Assembly (NCBI GenBank): GCA_947384955.1 | Contig: CANDJC010000004.1 | Span: 1-64,000, forward strand | From: an uncultured Eubacterium sp. | Lineage (GTDB): Bacteria; Bacillota; Clostridia; Lachnospirales; Lachnospiraceae | Direction of reading: 5' to 3' | DNA: 64,000 nt | Shown: positions 1 through 8,073 of the stretch, one piece after another | Layout: every line of letters begins with the position of its first letter | Numbering within the stretch: the first letter of the stretch is position 1 | Notes under the pieces: model-generated | The model's input: only the letters and a program-made list of their open reading frames with translations | Told to the model about the DNA's origin: nothing | Databases searched by the model: none | Translations under genes and position numbers: made by a program

Positions 1-154
1 CTGCTTTTTGGAAGCGGAGTATCCGAAGGAAAACATTTCTCCGTCCGGCGTCCCGTCACAAACAGCACATAACTGCCATTTATCCCTCACTCTGCTCTTT
101 ATCAGCTGCAAATTCTAACAGCAATAACTGGATTTTTCCCCAGCCAGATAAGTA

Positions 155-183
155 TTGTCAAAAGACGCTTTGTATAGTATACT
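155..183 (+). promoter_or_regulatory. Promoter of ferredoxin/cupin unit
   Basis: A -35 box TTGTCA (155-160) and a -10 box TATACT (178-183) are separated by exactly 17 bases. This is a good sigma-A type promoter placed about 100 bases before the ferredoxin-like gene, with a tiny open frame in between. No operator or riboswitch fold was seen. Confidence 0.6.
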
Positions 184-215
184 CTCTCTAAACAGCAGGG
201 AATCGGAGGAGACAT

Positions 216-251
216 ATGCAGTTAGAAAGTATAGTTAAAATACAAATATAA
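216..251 (+). other. Possible 11-residue leader peptide
   Basis: An ATG at 216 follows a near-perfect ribosome site (CGGAGGAGA, 204-212) and encodes MQLESIVKIQI before a TAA. It lies between the promoter at 155 and the ferredoxin-like gene at 289. It could be a regulatory leader or a vestigial gene start. No attenuator hairpin was seen between it and the next gene, so a function is only a guess. Confidence 0.3.
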
Positions 252-288
252 CAGCAGCACGCTGGCATAAAACAGAAAGGTTTTGGCA

Positions 289-960
289 ATGATAAGAAAA
301 ATTATAAAGATTGATAAAGAAAAATGTAACGGCTGCGGCGCATGCGCCAGGGCGTGTCATGAAGGCGCTATTGAGATGAAGGATGGAAAAGCAGCACTTA
401 TCCGCGAAGATTACTGCGACGGCCTTGGGGACTGTCTGCCTGAATGTCCGTGCGGAGCGATTACATTTGAAGAGCGGGAAGCCGCAGCTTATGACGAAAA
501 AGCAGTCCTTGCAGCGAAGCAAAAGAAAGAGGAGACACAGGAGCGTCCTTTTTCATGTCCCGGGATGCAGGCACGCCGGATAGAACAGGAGACATCGTCG
601 CAGCTTGCCCAATGGCCGTGCCAGATAAAGCTTGCGCCTGTAAATGCGCCGTATTTTAACGGGGCAAATCTGCTGATTGCAGCGGACTGTACGGCATATG
701 CTTATGCAGATATCCATAACAGGTTTATGAGAGGAAAGGTAACACTGATTGGATGTCCGAAGCTGGACGCTGTGGATTACAGTGAGAAGCTGACGCAGAT
801 TTTAAAGAATAACGAAATTGCCAGCGTTATGATTCTGCGCATGGAAGTTCCGTGCTGCGCAGGGTTGGAAATGGCAGTGAAAAAAGCCGTTTTGGACAGC
901 GGAAAACAGATTCCGTGGAAGTCTGTGACAGTATCTGCAGACGGCAGAATTTTGGAATAA
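289..960 (+). CDS. 4Fe-4S ferredoxin-type protein with C-terminal domain
   Basis: An iron-sulfur protein of about 223 residues. The N-terminal part carries a ferredoxin motif CNGCGACARACHEGAI (about residues 13-28) and a second cluster CDGLGDCLPECPCGAI (about 43-58), so it is a two-cluster ferredoxin domain. The remaining ~160 residues have further cysteines, including a CPG at about 95-97, a C at about 142 and a CC pair near 188. Proteins of this shape in clostridia are annotated as 4Fe-4S binding proteins that probably pass electrons in redox metabolism; the exact partner is unknown. The ATG at 289 is preferred over an in-frame TTG at 283 because AGAAAGG (274-280) is 8 bases before the ATG. 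It is followed by the cupin gene with a 66-base gap, so the two are probably co-transcribed. Confidence 0.75.
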   Translation: MIRKIIKIDKEKCNGCGACARACHEGAIEMKDGKAALIREDYCDGLGDCLPECPCGAITFEEREAAAYDEKAVLAAKQKKEETQERPFSCPGMQARRIEQETSSQLAQWPCQIKLAPVNAPYFNGANLLIAADCTAYAYADIHNRFMRGKVTLIGCPKLDAVDYSEKLTQILKNNEIASVMILRMEVPCCAGLEMAVKKAVLDSGKQIPWKSVTVSADGRILE

Positions 961-1026
961 TTAAATAAAACGGAAAAGGAATCTGTCTGGTAAAAGGCGG
1001 AATCCCGCGGCAAAAAAGGAGAAGCA

Positions 1027-1350
1027 ATGTATAAAAATATTGATAAACAGACAAAGCTGCAGCTGAAAGACCTTGTAGAATATCAGGAGCACCAGGTTGT
1101 CAGCAAAACGCTTGTGCAAAATGATGCGCTGAGCATGACACTTTTTTCTTTTGATAAGGACGAGGAAATTTCCACACATGCATCAGGCGGCGACGCTATG
1201 GTAACCGTGCTGGAAGGAACGGGGAAATTTACGGCAGGAGAAGACGTATTTTTGCTAAAAGAAGGGGAAACGCTGATTATGCCAAAAGATATTCCGCATG
1301 CAGTATATGGGCAGGAGCGGTTTAAAATGCAGCTTACAGTTTCTTTTTGA
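1027..1350 (+). CDS. Small single-domain cupin protein
   Basis: A 107-residue protein with the cupin beta-barrel pattern. A metal-site stretch ISTHASGGDAMVTVLEG lies around residues 48-64, followed by GEDVFLLKEGETLIMPKDIPHAVYG around 75-99 (its PxxxPHA is the second cupin motif). It lacks a fused enzyme or DNA-binding domain. Single cupins of this type bind small ligands or metals and occur next to ferredoxin-like genes in anaerobes; the substrate cannot be told. The ribosome site AAAAAAGGAG (1013-1022) is well placed before the ATG. A terminator follows at 1425, so the ferredoxin-cupin pair looks like a complete unit. Confidence 0.75.
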   Translation: MYKNIDKQTKLQLKDLVEYQEHQVVSKTLVQNDALSMTLFSFDKDEEISTHASGGDAMVTVLEGTGKFTAGEDVFLLKEGETLIMPKDIPHAVYGQERFKMQLTVSF

Positions 1351-1424
1351 AAATATATCCTGAGTGCGCCGGGGAGCATCCCGTTTTCAGGGTTTTGTAT
1401 AATTATTAGCAGATATAATAAATC

Positions 1425-1461
1425 AGACGGTTATGCCGGGACAGGCAGCCGTCTTTTTTTA
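1425..1461 (+). terminator. Rho-independent terminator after cupin
   Basis: AGACGG (1425-1430) pairs with CCGTCT (1449-1454), with inner TGCC/GGCA support, followed by a run of seven T. It closes the ferredoxin-cupin unit. Confidence 0.7.
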
Positions 1462-1522
1462 TTTTTCTTTGTAGCATTTTGTCCAGGCGGAGGGTATTAT
1501 AAGCGAAGGGAGGTTGAAAGCA

Positions 1523-2026
1523 ATGGAGCAGCTATTATCCGGGCAGCCGTTCCTGCAGCTTCATGAGAGCGCCGAGCGTGTGATTGCGTATTATTCAGAC
1601 ATGGTGTATCATCTTGCTTTTGCACGTACCGGGACGAAGTATGATGCAGATGATATTTTTCAGGAAGTATTTTTGCGCTACGTTAAGAAAAATCCGGTAT
1701 TTGAAAGCGAGGAGCACCGGAAAGCATGGCTGATTCGTGTGACGGTGAACTGTTCCAAAAAATTCTGGAATTCGCCGTGGAAAAAGAAAACGCAGGGGCT
1801 TACCGAAGATATCGCGTCGAATGCGCCGCAGAGTATGGAGCTATATTATGAGCTGCAGAAACTGCCGCCGAAATACCGCGAAGTCATTCATCTGTTTTAT
1901 TATGAAAACATGCCGCTGGAAGAAATCAGCCGCGTGCTGAACCGTAAAAATTCGACTGTCCGCACACAGCTGACAAGAGCAAGAGCGATGTTAAAAACAT
2001 TTATGAAGGAGGAAGATTATGTTTAG
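1523..2026 (+). CDS. ECF-type RNA polymerase sigma factor
   Basis: A sigma-70 family factor of 167 residues. Region 2 is seen in YDADDIFQEVFLRY (about 41-54) and region 4 in LPPKYREVIHLFYYEN followed by the helix-turn-helix LEEISRVLNRKNSTVRT (about 115-150). It would direct RNA polymerase to a small regulon, held in check by the neighbouring membrane protein. The ATG at 1523 is chosen because GAAGGGAGG (1505-1513) is 9 bases upstream; an in-frame TTG at 1514 touches the ribosome site. It overlaps the next gene by 8 bases, the classic arrangement of a sigma/anti-sigma pair. Confidence 0.9.
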   Translation: MEQLLSGQPFLQLHESAERVIAYYSDMVYHLAFARTGTKYDADDIFQEVFLRYVKKNPVFESEEHRKAWLIRVTVNCSKKFWNSPWKKKTQGLTEDIASNAPQSMELYYELQKLPPKYREVIHLFYYENMPLEEISRVLNRKNSTVRTQLTRARAMLKTFMKEEDYV

Positions 2027-3137
2027 AGAACAGTATCAGCAGCTGCACGCACAGGCAGGGCCCAGCCGGGAACTGGTGCAGAATGTGATAAAAAAAGCCC
2101 GAAAATATGAAAGAAGACGAAGCAGCAAAAGATGGATACTGTTAAAACCGGCTGCTGCAGCGGCCTGTCTTTGTGCCTGCCTGTATTTTGCCATGCCGGT
2201 TCTGGCAGCTTCCTGTGAACCGGTATACCAGCTGATGTACCGGATATCGCCGGCCGTAGCGCAGCATTTTATGCCGGTTCAAAAATCAGATACCAGTCAC
2301 GGCATTCAGATGGAAGTTGTATCTGCGTACATCCATGGAAACACGGCAGAGATTTATATTACCATGCAGGACCTGGAAGGGGACCGGATAGATAAGACAA
2401 TAGACTTGTATGACAGCTACAGCATTCACAGGCCGTTTGACAGTACATGTCACTGCGAACTGGCGGGATATGATGAACGTACAAAAACAGCTTCTTTTCT
2501 GATTACCGTGCAGCAGTGGGGAGAAAAAGAGATTGCCGGAGAAAAAATCACGTTTTCTGTTAAAAATTTTTTAAGCCGGAAAGAGAATTATCAGGATGTT
2601 GAAATTCCAGTCAATCTGACAGATGTTTTACAGAAAAAAGCCAAAACGCAGATGGTTTCCAGTGCATTTTCAAAAAGCCGTGCTTATGGGGAAGAGGAAG
2701 AAACGCCGTATTTGATTGTGGGCGCAAGCGGGCAGGATGAGGAAGAGATTTCGAAACTGCTGGAACAGGATGCAGAGGTACTGGATACAGCTGATTTGAA
2801 ACAGTCCTGGGAGTTAGTGGCAGACGGAATCGGGCTGGCAGGGATTGGTTACGTGAACGGGCAGCTTCACATTCAAAGAGCTGTCCGCAATCCGCTGTCT
2901 AACGATAATCATGGGAATTTTTATTTGACAGACAGGAAAGGCAGGAGACTGGACAGCAGGTATTCCCTTACCTTTGCATCCAATACATCCGGCGGGCCTG
3001 AGCGGATTGATTATACGGAGGAGGTTTTTGATATTGCGAAGGAGGAACTGGCGGACTGTACGCTGTATGGAGATTTTACGGTCTCCGGAATGCTCACGGA
3101 AGGAGACTGGAGGGTTACCTTTCCGCTGGAAGAATAA
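2019..3137 (+). CDS. Membrane anti-sigma factor (DUF4179-like)
   Basis: A protein of 372 residues starting inside the sigma gene. A basic cytoplasmic N-terminal segment (about 1-40, KKARKYERRRSSKR) is followed by one hydrophobic segment (about 43-65) and a large outside domain. This is the layout of clostridial DUF4179-type anti-sigma factors, which bind the sigma factor inside the cell and sense outside. There is no zinc-binding HxxxCxxC motif, so it is not a ZAS-type anti-sigma. Function is inferred from topology and from the 8-base overlap with the sigma gene. Its stop codon sits inside the left flanking repeat of a MITE-like element. Confidence 0.65.
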   Translation: MFREQYQQLHAQAGPSRELVQNVIKKARKYERRRSSKRWILLKPAAAAACLCACLYFAMPVLAASCEPVYQLMYRISPAVAQHFMPVQKSDTSHGIQMEVVSAYIHGNTAEIYITMQDLEGDRIDKTIDLYDSYSIHRPFDSTCHCELAGYDERTKTASFLITVQQWGEKEIAGEKITFSVKNFLSRKENYQDVEIPVNLTDVLQKKAKTQMVSSAFSKSRAYGEEEETPYLIVGASGQDEEEISKLLEQDAEVLDTADLKQSWELVADGIGLAGIGYVNGQLHIQRAVRNPLSNDNHGNFYLTDRKGRRLDSRYSLTFASNTSGGPERIDYTEEVFDIAKEELADCTLYGDFTVSGMLTEGDWRVTFPLEE

Positions 3138-3302
3138 AAGCTTTGAGTTTCCCCATTTTTTCTAATCGCATGTTTACAAAGCCGCATAATCACTAAATTT
3201 ATGGATAACTGTCCGCTGTGACTGTGCTTTTTATGAGAAACTCTGATTTTATGAGGGTTTCAATGGTGTCAAATTCAAATATGGGGAAACTCAAAATAAA
3301 AG
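3134..3302. mobile_element. MITE-like element with inverted ends and 7-bp duplication
   Basis: Perfect 15-base inverted repeats TTTGAGTTTCCCCAT (3142-3156) and its complement (3281-3295) bound a 154-base non-coding core. The 7-base word ATAAAAG occurs directly outside both ends (3134-3140 and 3296-3302), as a target-site duplication would. No transposase is encoded. The rest of the 3138-3533 gap (3303-3533) is AT-rich and holds only a tiny upstream frame at 3485-3541 (MKITDKKIQGREAENGHA) overlapping the next gene. No second copy of the element was noticed in the window. Confidence 0.5.
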
Positions 3303-3533
3303 TTTCTTGTTTTTTTACATAGAAAGTCTTATACTAAAAAGCAGCGGATTTTTTGAATAGCTGCGAAATCAAAAACAGATGCTTTGAATGGCTGCGGGAT
3401 GAAAAACAGATGCATTAGGAACGGATTTTGCAGTAGGGAAAAATCAGTCAGGGAATTTAGAGATGGGAGGCAGTATCAGGAACAATGAAAATCACAGATA
3501 AAAAAATCCAGGGCAGAGAGGCAGAAAACGGTC

Positions 3534-4412
3534 ATGCATGATTCCGGACATGATAATTATATACGCGGCGCACTTATGATTATACTGTCAGCATTCTGCT
3601 TTGCCTGCATGAATGTTTTTGTGCGCATGGCGGGGGACATTCCGTCTGTGCAGAAAAGCTTTTTCCGAAATCTGGTGGCGGCTTTTTTTGCCGGAATGGT
3701 GATTATCCGTAATCATATTTCCGTCAGAGTGAAAAAGGAGGCATATCCAGCCCTGCTTATGCGGTGCACATTCGGGACACTGGGCATCTTGTGCAATTTT
3801 TATGCTGTAGACCATCTGCTTGTGGCGGATGCATCGATATTAAATAAACTGTCGCCGTTTTTCGCAGTAATATTTTCTTATTTTCTGCTGAAAGAAAAAA
3901 TAACACCTTTTCAGGCAGGATGCATTTTTATGGCTTTCTGCGGCTGTTTATTGATTGTAAAACCGGGATTTCAGAACACGGCGTTTGTACCGGCTGTCAT
4001 AGGTGTATGCGGCGGACTCGGGGCCGGCATTGCTTATACCATGGTGCGAAAGCTTGGAACCATGGAGGTAAAAGGGCCGGTGATTGTATTTTGTTTTTCG
4101 CTGTTTTCCTGCCTGGCTGTGGTTCCGTGGATTTTATTCCATTTTACGCCGATGTCTCCGCGGCAGACGGCGGTACTTCTGCTGGCAGGGCTTAGCGCCG
4201 CGGGCGGGCAGTTTTCCATTACGGCTGCATATACGTATGCTCCGGCTAAAAAGATATCGATTTATGATTATTCCCAGATTCTTTTTGCAGCGGTGCTGGG
4301 ATATCTCCTGTTTGGGGAAGTACCGGACGGGTTTAGCTTTTTGGGTTACGGATTCGTCATTCTGGCATCCTTTGTGATGTTTTTATATAATCACAGGAAA
4401 GCAGTACAGTGA
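3534..4412 (+). CDS. EamA/DMT-family transporter
   Basis: A 292-residue membrane protein with ten hydrophobic segments in two halves of five, the pattern of EamA drug/metabolite transporters. Hallmarks are the first-helix stretch IILSAFCFACMNVFVR (about 16-31), the conserved FFRNL (about 44-48) and, in the second half, the YDYSQILFAAVLGYLLFGE motif (about 243-261). It should export or exchange a small metabolite, but the substrate cannot be predicted. A weak ribosome site AGAGAGG lies 12 bases before the ATG. It converges on aroC and both share the bidirectional terminator at 4544. Confidence 0.85.
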   Translation: MHDSGHDNYIRGALMIILSAFCFACMNVFVRMAGDIPSVQKSFFRNLVAAFFAGMVIIRNHISVRVKKEAYPALLMRCTFGTLGILCNFYAVDHLLVADASILNKLSPFFAVIFSYFLLKEKITPFQAGCIFMAFCGCLLIVKPGFQNTAFVPAVIGVCGGLGAGIAYTMVRKLGTMEVKGPVIVFCFSLFSCLAVVPWILFHFTPMSPRQTAVLLLAGLSAAGGQFSITAAYTYAPAKKISIYDYSQILFAAVLGYLLFGEVPDGFSFLGYGFVILASFVMFLYNHRKAVQ

Positions 4413-4543
4413 AAAATAAGAAAATAAGTTGTCTGCCAGGAAAGGAAGAAGCAGATAAGGGGAGAAACGGATGGGTAGAAACAGATAATGTATGAAAGGC
4501 CATCAGCCCCGTATTGAAAATCAGGCTGATACAGCTTTGAAAC

Positions 4544-4584
4544 AAAAAACACAGGGCTTATTATGACACAGCCCTGTGTTTTTT
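4544..4584. terminator. Bidirectional terminator
   Basis: A perfect 15-base-pair stem: AAAAAACACAGGGCT (4544-4558) pairs with AGCCCTGTGTTTTTT (4570-4584) around an 11-base loop. A/T runs on both flanks allow it to stop the DMT gene (+) and aroC (-), which converge here. Confidence 0.9.
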
Positions 4585-4610
4585 GCAGCGATGTCCGCCG
4601 TCACTTTGAA

Positions 4611-5717
4611 TCAGGATTTTTTATAATGGTTTGTAAAATCATCTGCCCGGACAGTCATATTTGCCAGCATCAAATCCGCGATAGTCAGTGCAGCCATGGC
4701 TTCTACGACAACAACAGCGCGCGGAACGATAACCGGGTCGTGGCGCCCTTTGACATTCACTGTAATATTTTCACCGTCTTTATTGACAGTTTCCTGCAAA
4801 GCGCTGATGGAAGGGGTCGGTTTAAATGCGGCGCGGAAAACAATCTCACTGCCATCGCTGATACCGCCGAGAATGCCTCCCGCATGATTTGTTTTTTTGC
4901 ATACCGTACCTTCTTCGTTATAATAAAAAGCGTCGTTATTTGTCAGTCCGTCAGCTTTCGCCGCGTCAAAACCGTCTCCGATTTCAAATCCTTTCACAGC
5001 TCCAATTGAAAAAACAGCTCTGGCCAGTTCTGCGTCCAGCTTTTGAAACACCGGTTCGCCGATTCCGGCCGGAACACCGCTAATCCGGCACTCTACAACT
5101 CCGCCGGAAGAGTTCTGCGATTTTATGCAGTCTTCCAGATAGGCCTGCGCTTTCGCCGCCGCCGTTTTATCCGGCATGTTCAGCGGGTTTTTTGTAATCT
5201 CAGAAGCATCAAAATCTTCCGGATGAATACTGACCGGGCCGATGCTTTTTACATAGGTCAGAAAACGGATGCCCAGTGTCTGAAGCAGCTTTGCGGCAAC
5301 CGCTCCGGATGCCACACGGCCGATAGTCTCCCTGGCCGAGGAACGTCCGCCGCCCCGGTAGTCGCGGAATCCGTACTTTTGGTCAAAGGTATAATCCGCA
5401 TGGCCCGGACGGTAATAGGAGGCAATCTCCCGGTAATCCGCAGAGCGCTGGTTTTTATTATAGACTGCCATAGAAATCGGCGTTCCGGTCGTACGCCCCT
5501 CAAAAACGCCCGATAAAATTTCTACCGCATCGTCTTCCCTGCGCGGGGTGCTGAACTTTGTCTGCCCCGGTTTTCTGCGGTTTAAATATGCCTGAACGTC
5601 GTCTTCACACAGCGTAAGCCCCGCCGGGCATCCGTCCAGAACGACGCCGACACCCGGGCCGTGCGATTCGCCCCAGGTAGTTACTTTCAAAATTGTTCCG
5701 AATGTTGAACCTGACAT
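4611..5717 (-). CDS. aroC: Chorismate synthase
   Basis: A 368-residue enzyme that converts 5-enolpyruvylshikimate-3-phosphate to chorismate, the last shared step of aromatic amino acid synthesis. It needs reduced FMN. The family signatures are clear: GESHGPGVGVVLDGCPAG near the N-terminus (about 16-33), the arginine-rich RGGGRSSARET (about 121-131, FMN/substrate binding), NSSGG (about 200s) and RHDPVIVPR near the C-terminus. Length is normal for the family. The ribosome site GAAAAGGA precedes the ATG at 5717. It stands alone on the minus strand, without other shikimate genes beside it. Confidence 0.97.
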   Translation of the reverse strand: MSGSTFGTILKVTTWGESHGPGVGVVLDGCPAGLTLCEDDVQAYLNRRKPGQTKFSTPRREDDAVEILSGVFEGRTTGTPISMAVYNKNQRSADYREIASYYRPGHADYTFDQKYGFRDYRGGGRSSARETIGRVASGAVAAKLLQTLGIRFLTYVKSIGPVSIHPEDFDASEITKNPLNMPDKTAAAKAQAYLEDCIKSQNSSGGVVECRISGVPAGIGEPVFQKLDAELARAVFSIGAVKGFEIGDGFDAAKADGLTNNDAFYYNEEGTVCKKTNHAGGILGGISDGSEIVFRAAFKPTPSISALQETVNKDGENITVNVKGRHDPVIVPRAVVVVEAMAALTIADLMLANMTVRADDFTNHYKKS

Positions 5718-5774
5718 AATAGTAGTTCCTTTTCTTTGTTGTATTTCTGTTTTGTTTTTGTATTTCCGTTTATC

Positions 5775-5917
5775 CTATGAGAACTTTTTTCCCGCAAAAG
5801 GCAAAACCGTAATGGAAGATTTAAACCAGTCTTTAATCAGGTCTTGTCTATGAAAAAATAACGGTTCCTGCGCAGATATTCGAAATCCTGCCCGCCCAGG
5901 GCGATAGTCTGTTTCAT
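5775..5917 (-). pseudogene. Remnant of AAA-ATPase-like/PD-(D/E)XK protein
   Basis: A good ribosome site (GGAG, 5927-5930) precedes an ATG at 5917 that encodes MKQTIALGGQDFEYLRRNRY and then FFIDKT before a TGA (5837-5839). Shifting frame there continues the family pattern (DLIKDWFKSSITVLPFAGKK) to 5775. The start Q-x-F-x-x-L-R-x-N-x-Y-x-x-I-D-K-T is typical of the widespread AAA-ATPase-like proteins with a C-terminal DUF1703-type nuclease domain, which are normally over 500 residues. Only the first ~50 codons remain, frameshifted, so this is a relic. The rest of the 5718-6159 gap holds the Uma2 promoter. Confidence 0.55.
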
Positions 5918-6099
5918 TGCGGCTGCCTCCATGATATCCGGTAAATGATTCTTTTTTATTTTACATGGCATCTGGCGGCATGTCAATGGGAAGAAGATTT
6001 TCACGCCTGAATCATGGTCTCATGCTCTTTGCAGCGGAGTGCGAAGACCTGCCTGAACTGTCACGGTAACGGGTTAAAATATTTCTGACTGATTTTTTC

Positions 6100-6131
6100 T
6101 TGATATATCATTTATGATACGTTATTATAAT
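6100..6131 (+). promoter_or_regulatory. Promoter and dyad before Uma2 pair
   Basis: TTGATA (6100-6105) and TATTAT (6123-6128) are 17 bases apart; a TATAAT overlaps at 6126-6131. The spacer holds a perfect dyad TATCAT-TT-ATGATA (6106-6119), a possible operator. Confidence 0.45.
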
Positions 6132-6159
6132 AACATTAGGATAAAGGAGTGTGACTGTA

Positions 6160-6702
6160 ATGGATGCAGCATTAAGGAAAGAAGAAAAAATTTATACAAC
6201 AAAAGATATTTACGAACTGCCGGATGATGTACATGCAGAATTAATAGACGGCCGGATTTATTATATGGCGCCTCCAGGCCGCATGCATCAGAAAATAAGC
6301 ATGCACTTGTCTAATGAGATATCTGCATATATCAGAAAAAATAATGGCAGCTGCGAAGTGTATGCAGCCCCATTTGCTGTGTTTTTAAATGAAGACGATA
6401 ATAAAAACTACCTGGAACCGGATATATCCGTTATCTGTGATGTTTCGAAACTTGATGAGAAGGGCTGCCATGGCGCGCCGGACTGGATTATAGAAATTGT
6501 ATCTCCCGGCAGCAGGACAAGGGATTATATCAAGAAAATGTTTTTGTATCATGCGGCCGGGGTCAGGGAATACTGGATTGCTGACCCGGAAAAAAAACTG
6601 GTGTCGGTTTATGGCTTTGAAGCGGATATCGTGGAGCAGTATCATTTCGGTGAAGAAATCCCGGCTGGAATATTTGAAGGCTTTTCTATCAATGTAAAAT
6701 AA
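6160..6702 (+). CDS. Uma2-family putative nuclease (first of pair)
   Basis: A 180-residue protein of the Uma2 family (formerly DUF820), a PD-(D/E)XK nuclease fold of uncertain role that is common in cyanobacteria and gut Firmicutes. Family landmarks are the ELIDGRIYYMAPP stretch near residue 25, the acidic site LEPDISVICD (about 88-97), the P-D-W-I-I-E-I-V-S-P-G core (about 108-118) and REYWIADPEKK (about 140-150). The ATG at 6160 is chosen over a GTG at 6151 because AAAGGAG (6143-6149) is ideally spaced from it. The next gene, 17 bases downstream, is a second Uma2 paralogue. Confidence 0.8.
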   Translation: MDAALRKEEKIYTTKDIYELPDDVHAELIDGRIYYMAPPGRMHQKISMHLSNEISAYIRKNNGSCEVYAAPFAVFLNEDDNKNYLEPDISVICDVSKLDEKGCHGAPDWIIEIVSPGSRTRDYIKKMFLYHAAGVREYWIADPEKKLVSVYGFEADIVEQYHFGEEIPAGIFEGFSINVK

Positions 6703-6719
6703 AACGGGGATGTGAGAAT

Positions 6720-7277
6720 ATGGCACTGGCAGCCAAAGAACATTGGAGAGATGAAAAAATAAATGGGATTATTTATGATATGTCCCCGGCTCCCGGGTAT
6801 CGGCATGGGATTGTAAATAGTAATATTCATACAATCATTAAGCAGGGATTAAAGGACAGCCTGTGCCTTGTATCAATAGAAAATCTCGATTTTAAATATC
6901 ACCCGGATGAAAACGACGATTATGTATGTCCGGATATCATGATTGTATGTGACAGAAAGAAATTAAAAGGGGGATTTTACAGCGGCGTTCCCCGGTTTAT
7001 TGCTGAAACACTAAGCCCGTCAACAGCGATGAGGGATAAGACAGAAAAAAAGGATATTTATGAAAAAGCGGGTGTGGAAGAATACTGGATTGTCGCTCCG
7101 CAGGGAAAATCTGTTGAAATCTATTATCTTGAAAATGGAAAGTATGTGATGGAACAAAATTATATTTTAGTGGAAGATGCCGAGGATGAATATTATAACG
7201 CGCAGACACTGCTCAGACTAAAAGCATTTCCGCATATTGCTATGGAATTAAGGGATATATTTGAAAAAATGGATTAG
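6720..7277 (+). CDS. Uma2-family putative nuclease (second of pair)
   Basis: A 185-residue Uma2 homologue following directly on the first. It keeps IIYDMSPAPGYRHGIV (about 14-29), YVCPDIMIVCD (about 69-79), RFIAETLSPST (about 92-102) and EEYWIVAPQGKSVEIYYL (about 118-135). The usual E-I-V-S-P is replaced by E-T-L-S-P, which keeps the glutamate. The pair may act as a heteromeric nuclease or be a simple duplication. Function within the family is not established. Confidence 0.8.
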   Translation: MALAAKEHWRDEKINGIIYDMSPAPGYRHGIVNSNIHTIIKQGLKDSLCLVSIENLDFKYHPDENDDYVCPDIMIVCDRKKLKGGFYSGVPRFIAETLSPSTAMRDKTEKKDIYEKAGVEEYWIVAPQGKSVEIYYLENGKYVMEQNYILVEDAEDEYYNAQTLLRLKAFPHIAMELRDIFEKMD

Positions 7278-7348
7278 GGATTAGGGTTTTGTCTGGAATG
7301 GCAGACGAATATCGGGTTAAATATAAATAAAATATAGACGTATAGAAG

Positions 7349-7392
7349 CAGAATGCATTCGGAAGCAGAAGATGCATTCTGTTATTTTTTTG
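7349..7392 (+). terminator. Terminator upstream of polysaccharide cluster 1
   Basis: A perfect 10-base stem, CAGAATGCAT (7349-7358) and ATGCATTCTG (7372-7381), is followed by TTATTTTTTTG. It ends the Uma2 unit and insulates the cluster promoter. The remaining gap (7278-7689) is AT-rich and holds that promoter. Confidence 0.8.
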
Positions 7393-7535
7393 CCTTTTTT
7401 GGTCTGAGTAATCGAAATTTTTTTTGGCTTTGCGTGTGGATTATAAGGATTTTGTTAAAAATCAACAAAAAATAGGTGAAAGAATGAGAGTTTTTATATC
7501 AAAAAATGGAAAAAAAGGTAATTGATTCTTTAGTG

Positions 7536-7596
7536 TTGTAAAATCCAGAATTTTGATATAGAATACTTATGGTCGCTATTTTGATAATAAATAATG
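7536..7596 (+). promoter_or_regulatory. Promoter of polysaccharide cluster 1
   Basis: TTGTAA (7536-7541), 17 bases, then TAGAAT (7559-7564), pointing into the cluster. The surrounding ATTTTGATATAGAATACTT matches, on the opposite strand, the promoter in the invertible segment before cluster 2 (49901-49929). Exactly 13 bases after the -10 box, in both places, comes ATTTTGATA. Here it continues as a degenerate version (7578-7596) of the cluster 2 inverted repeat. No partner repeat upstream was found, so this promoter seems fixed in the ON direction. Confidence 0.65.
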
Positions 7597-7689
7597 ACTA
7601 ATAGAAGTTTGATGATTGTTTCATACAATTATAGTGTATATGATAAATGCATTGAGGTCAAGAAATTTATATGTACTAGGAGAAGTGAT

Positions 7690-8022
7690 ATGAGTGAAAA
7701 CAATGACTGGAAGAGAACTGAAGAGATTGAAATAGATTTAGCAGACCTGTTGAAGCAGCTGTGCATGCAGTGGAAGCAGATTCTGCTCTGTGCATTTGCA
7801 TTTGCGGTGCTTGCTGGCGGGTTTGGTTATATGAAAAATAAAAGCAGTGCGGAAGTACAGGATGCAGATGCGGTGCAGGATACTGAACTGACACCGGAAG
7901 AAGAGCAGAATATTCTGGCGGCTGTGCAGCTGCAGGAAGAAATCAGCGGGCTGGAACAGTATCTGGACGGTTTGGAGATAAAAGAAAGCGGGAGAAAACA
8001 AAGAGGAGATAAAAGCAGGTGA
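7690..8022 (+). CDS. Truncated Wzz-like chain-length protein
   Basis: About 110 residues starting MSENNDWKRTEEIEIDLADL, nearly the same start as the two full-length paralogues at 8074 and 50804. It has one membrane helix (about 30-46), then the first ~30 residues of the outside domain (ELTPEEEQNILAAVQLQEEI), and then stops. Full paralogues have about 470-480 residues. It is therefore a 3'-truncated duplicate, or a small protein that could associate with the full-length chain-length regulator through its membrane helix. The ATG at 7690 has AGGAGAAG (7679-7686) as ribosome site. It is the first gene of cluster 1. Confidence 0.6.
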   Translation: MSENNDWKRTEEIEIDLADLLKQLCMQWKQILLCAFAFAVLAGGFGYMKNKSSAEVQDADAVQDTELTPEEEQNILAAVQLQEEISGLEQYLDGLEIKESGRKQRGDKSR

Positions 8023-8073
8023 AAAAGAAAAAATAAAATTAAAAGAAAATAGAACGGGAGGAAAGAAAACAGA

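Noticed and set aside
1..154. Short open stretches at the window start, on both strands (minus frame with C-A-V-C-D-G-T; plus frame ending at 111).
   Set aside because: Several frames are open for only 30-40 codons and none has a recognisable family or a good start. I cannot decide which, if any, is the end of a gene.
4563..5516. Plus-strand frames opposite aroC.
   Set aside because: They are mirror frames of a highly conserved enzyme, with no similarity of their own.
7300..7600. Inverted repeats that would make the cluster 1 promoter invertible too.
   Set aside because: Only one degenerate repeat (7578-7596) is present. I found no partner upstream within 300 bases.
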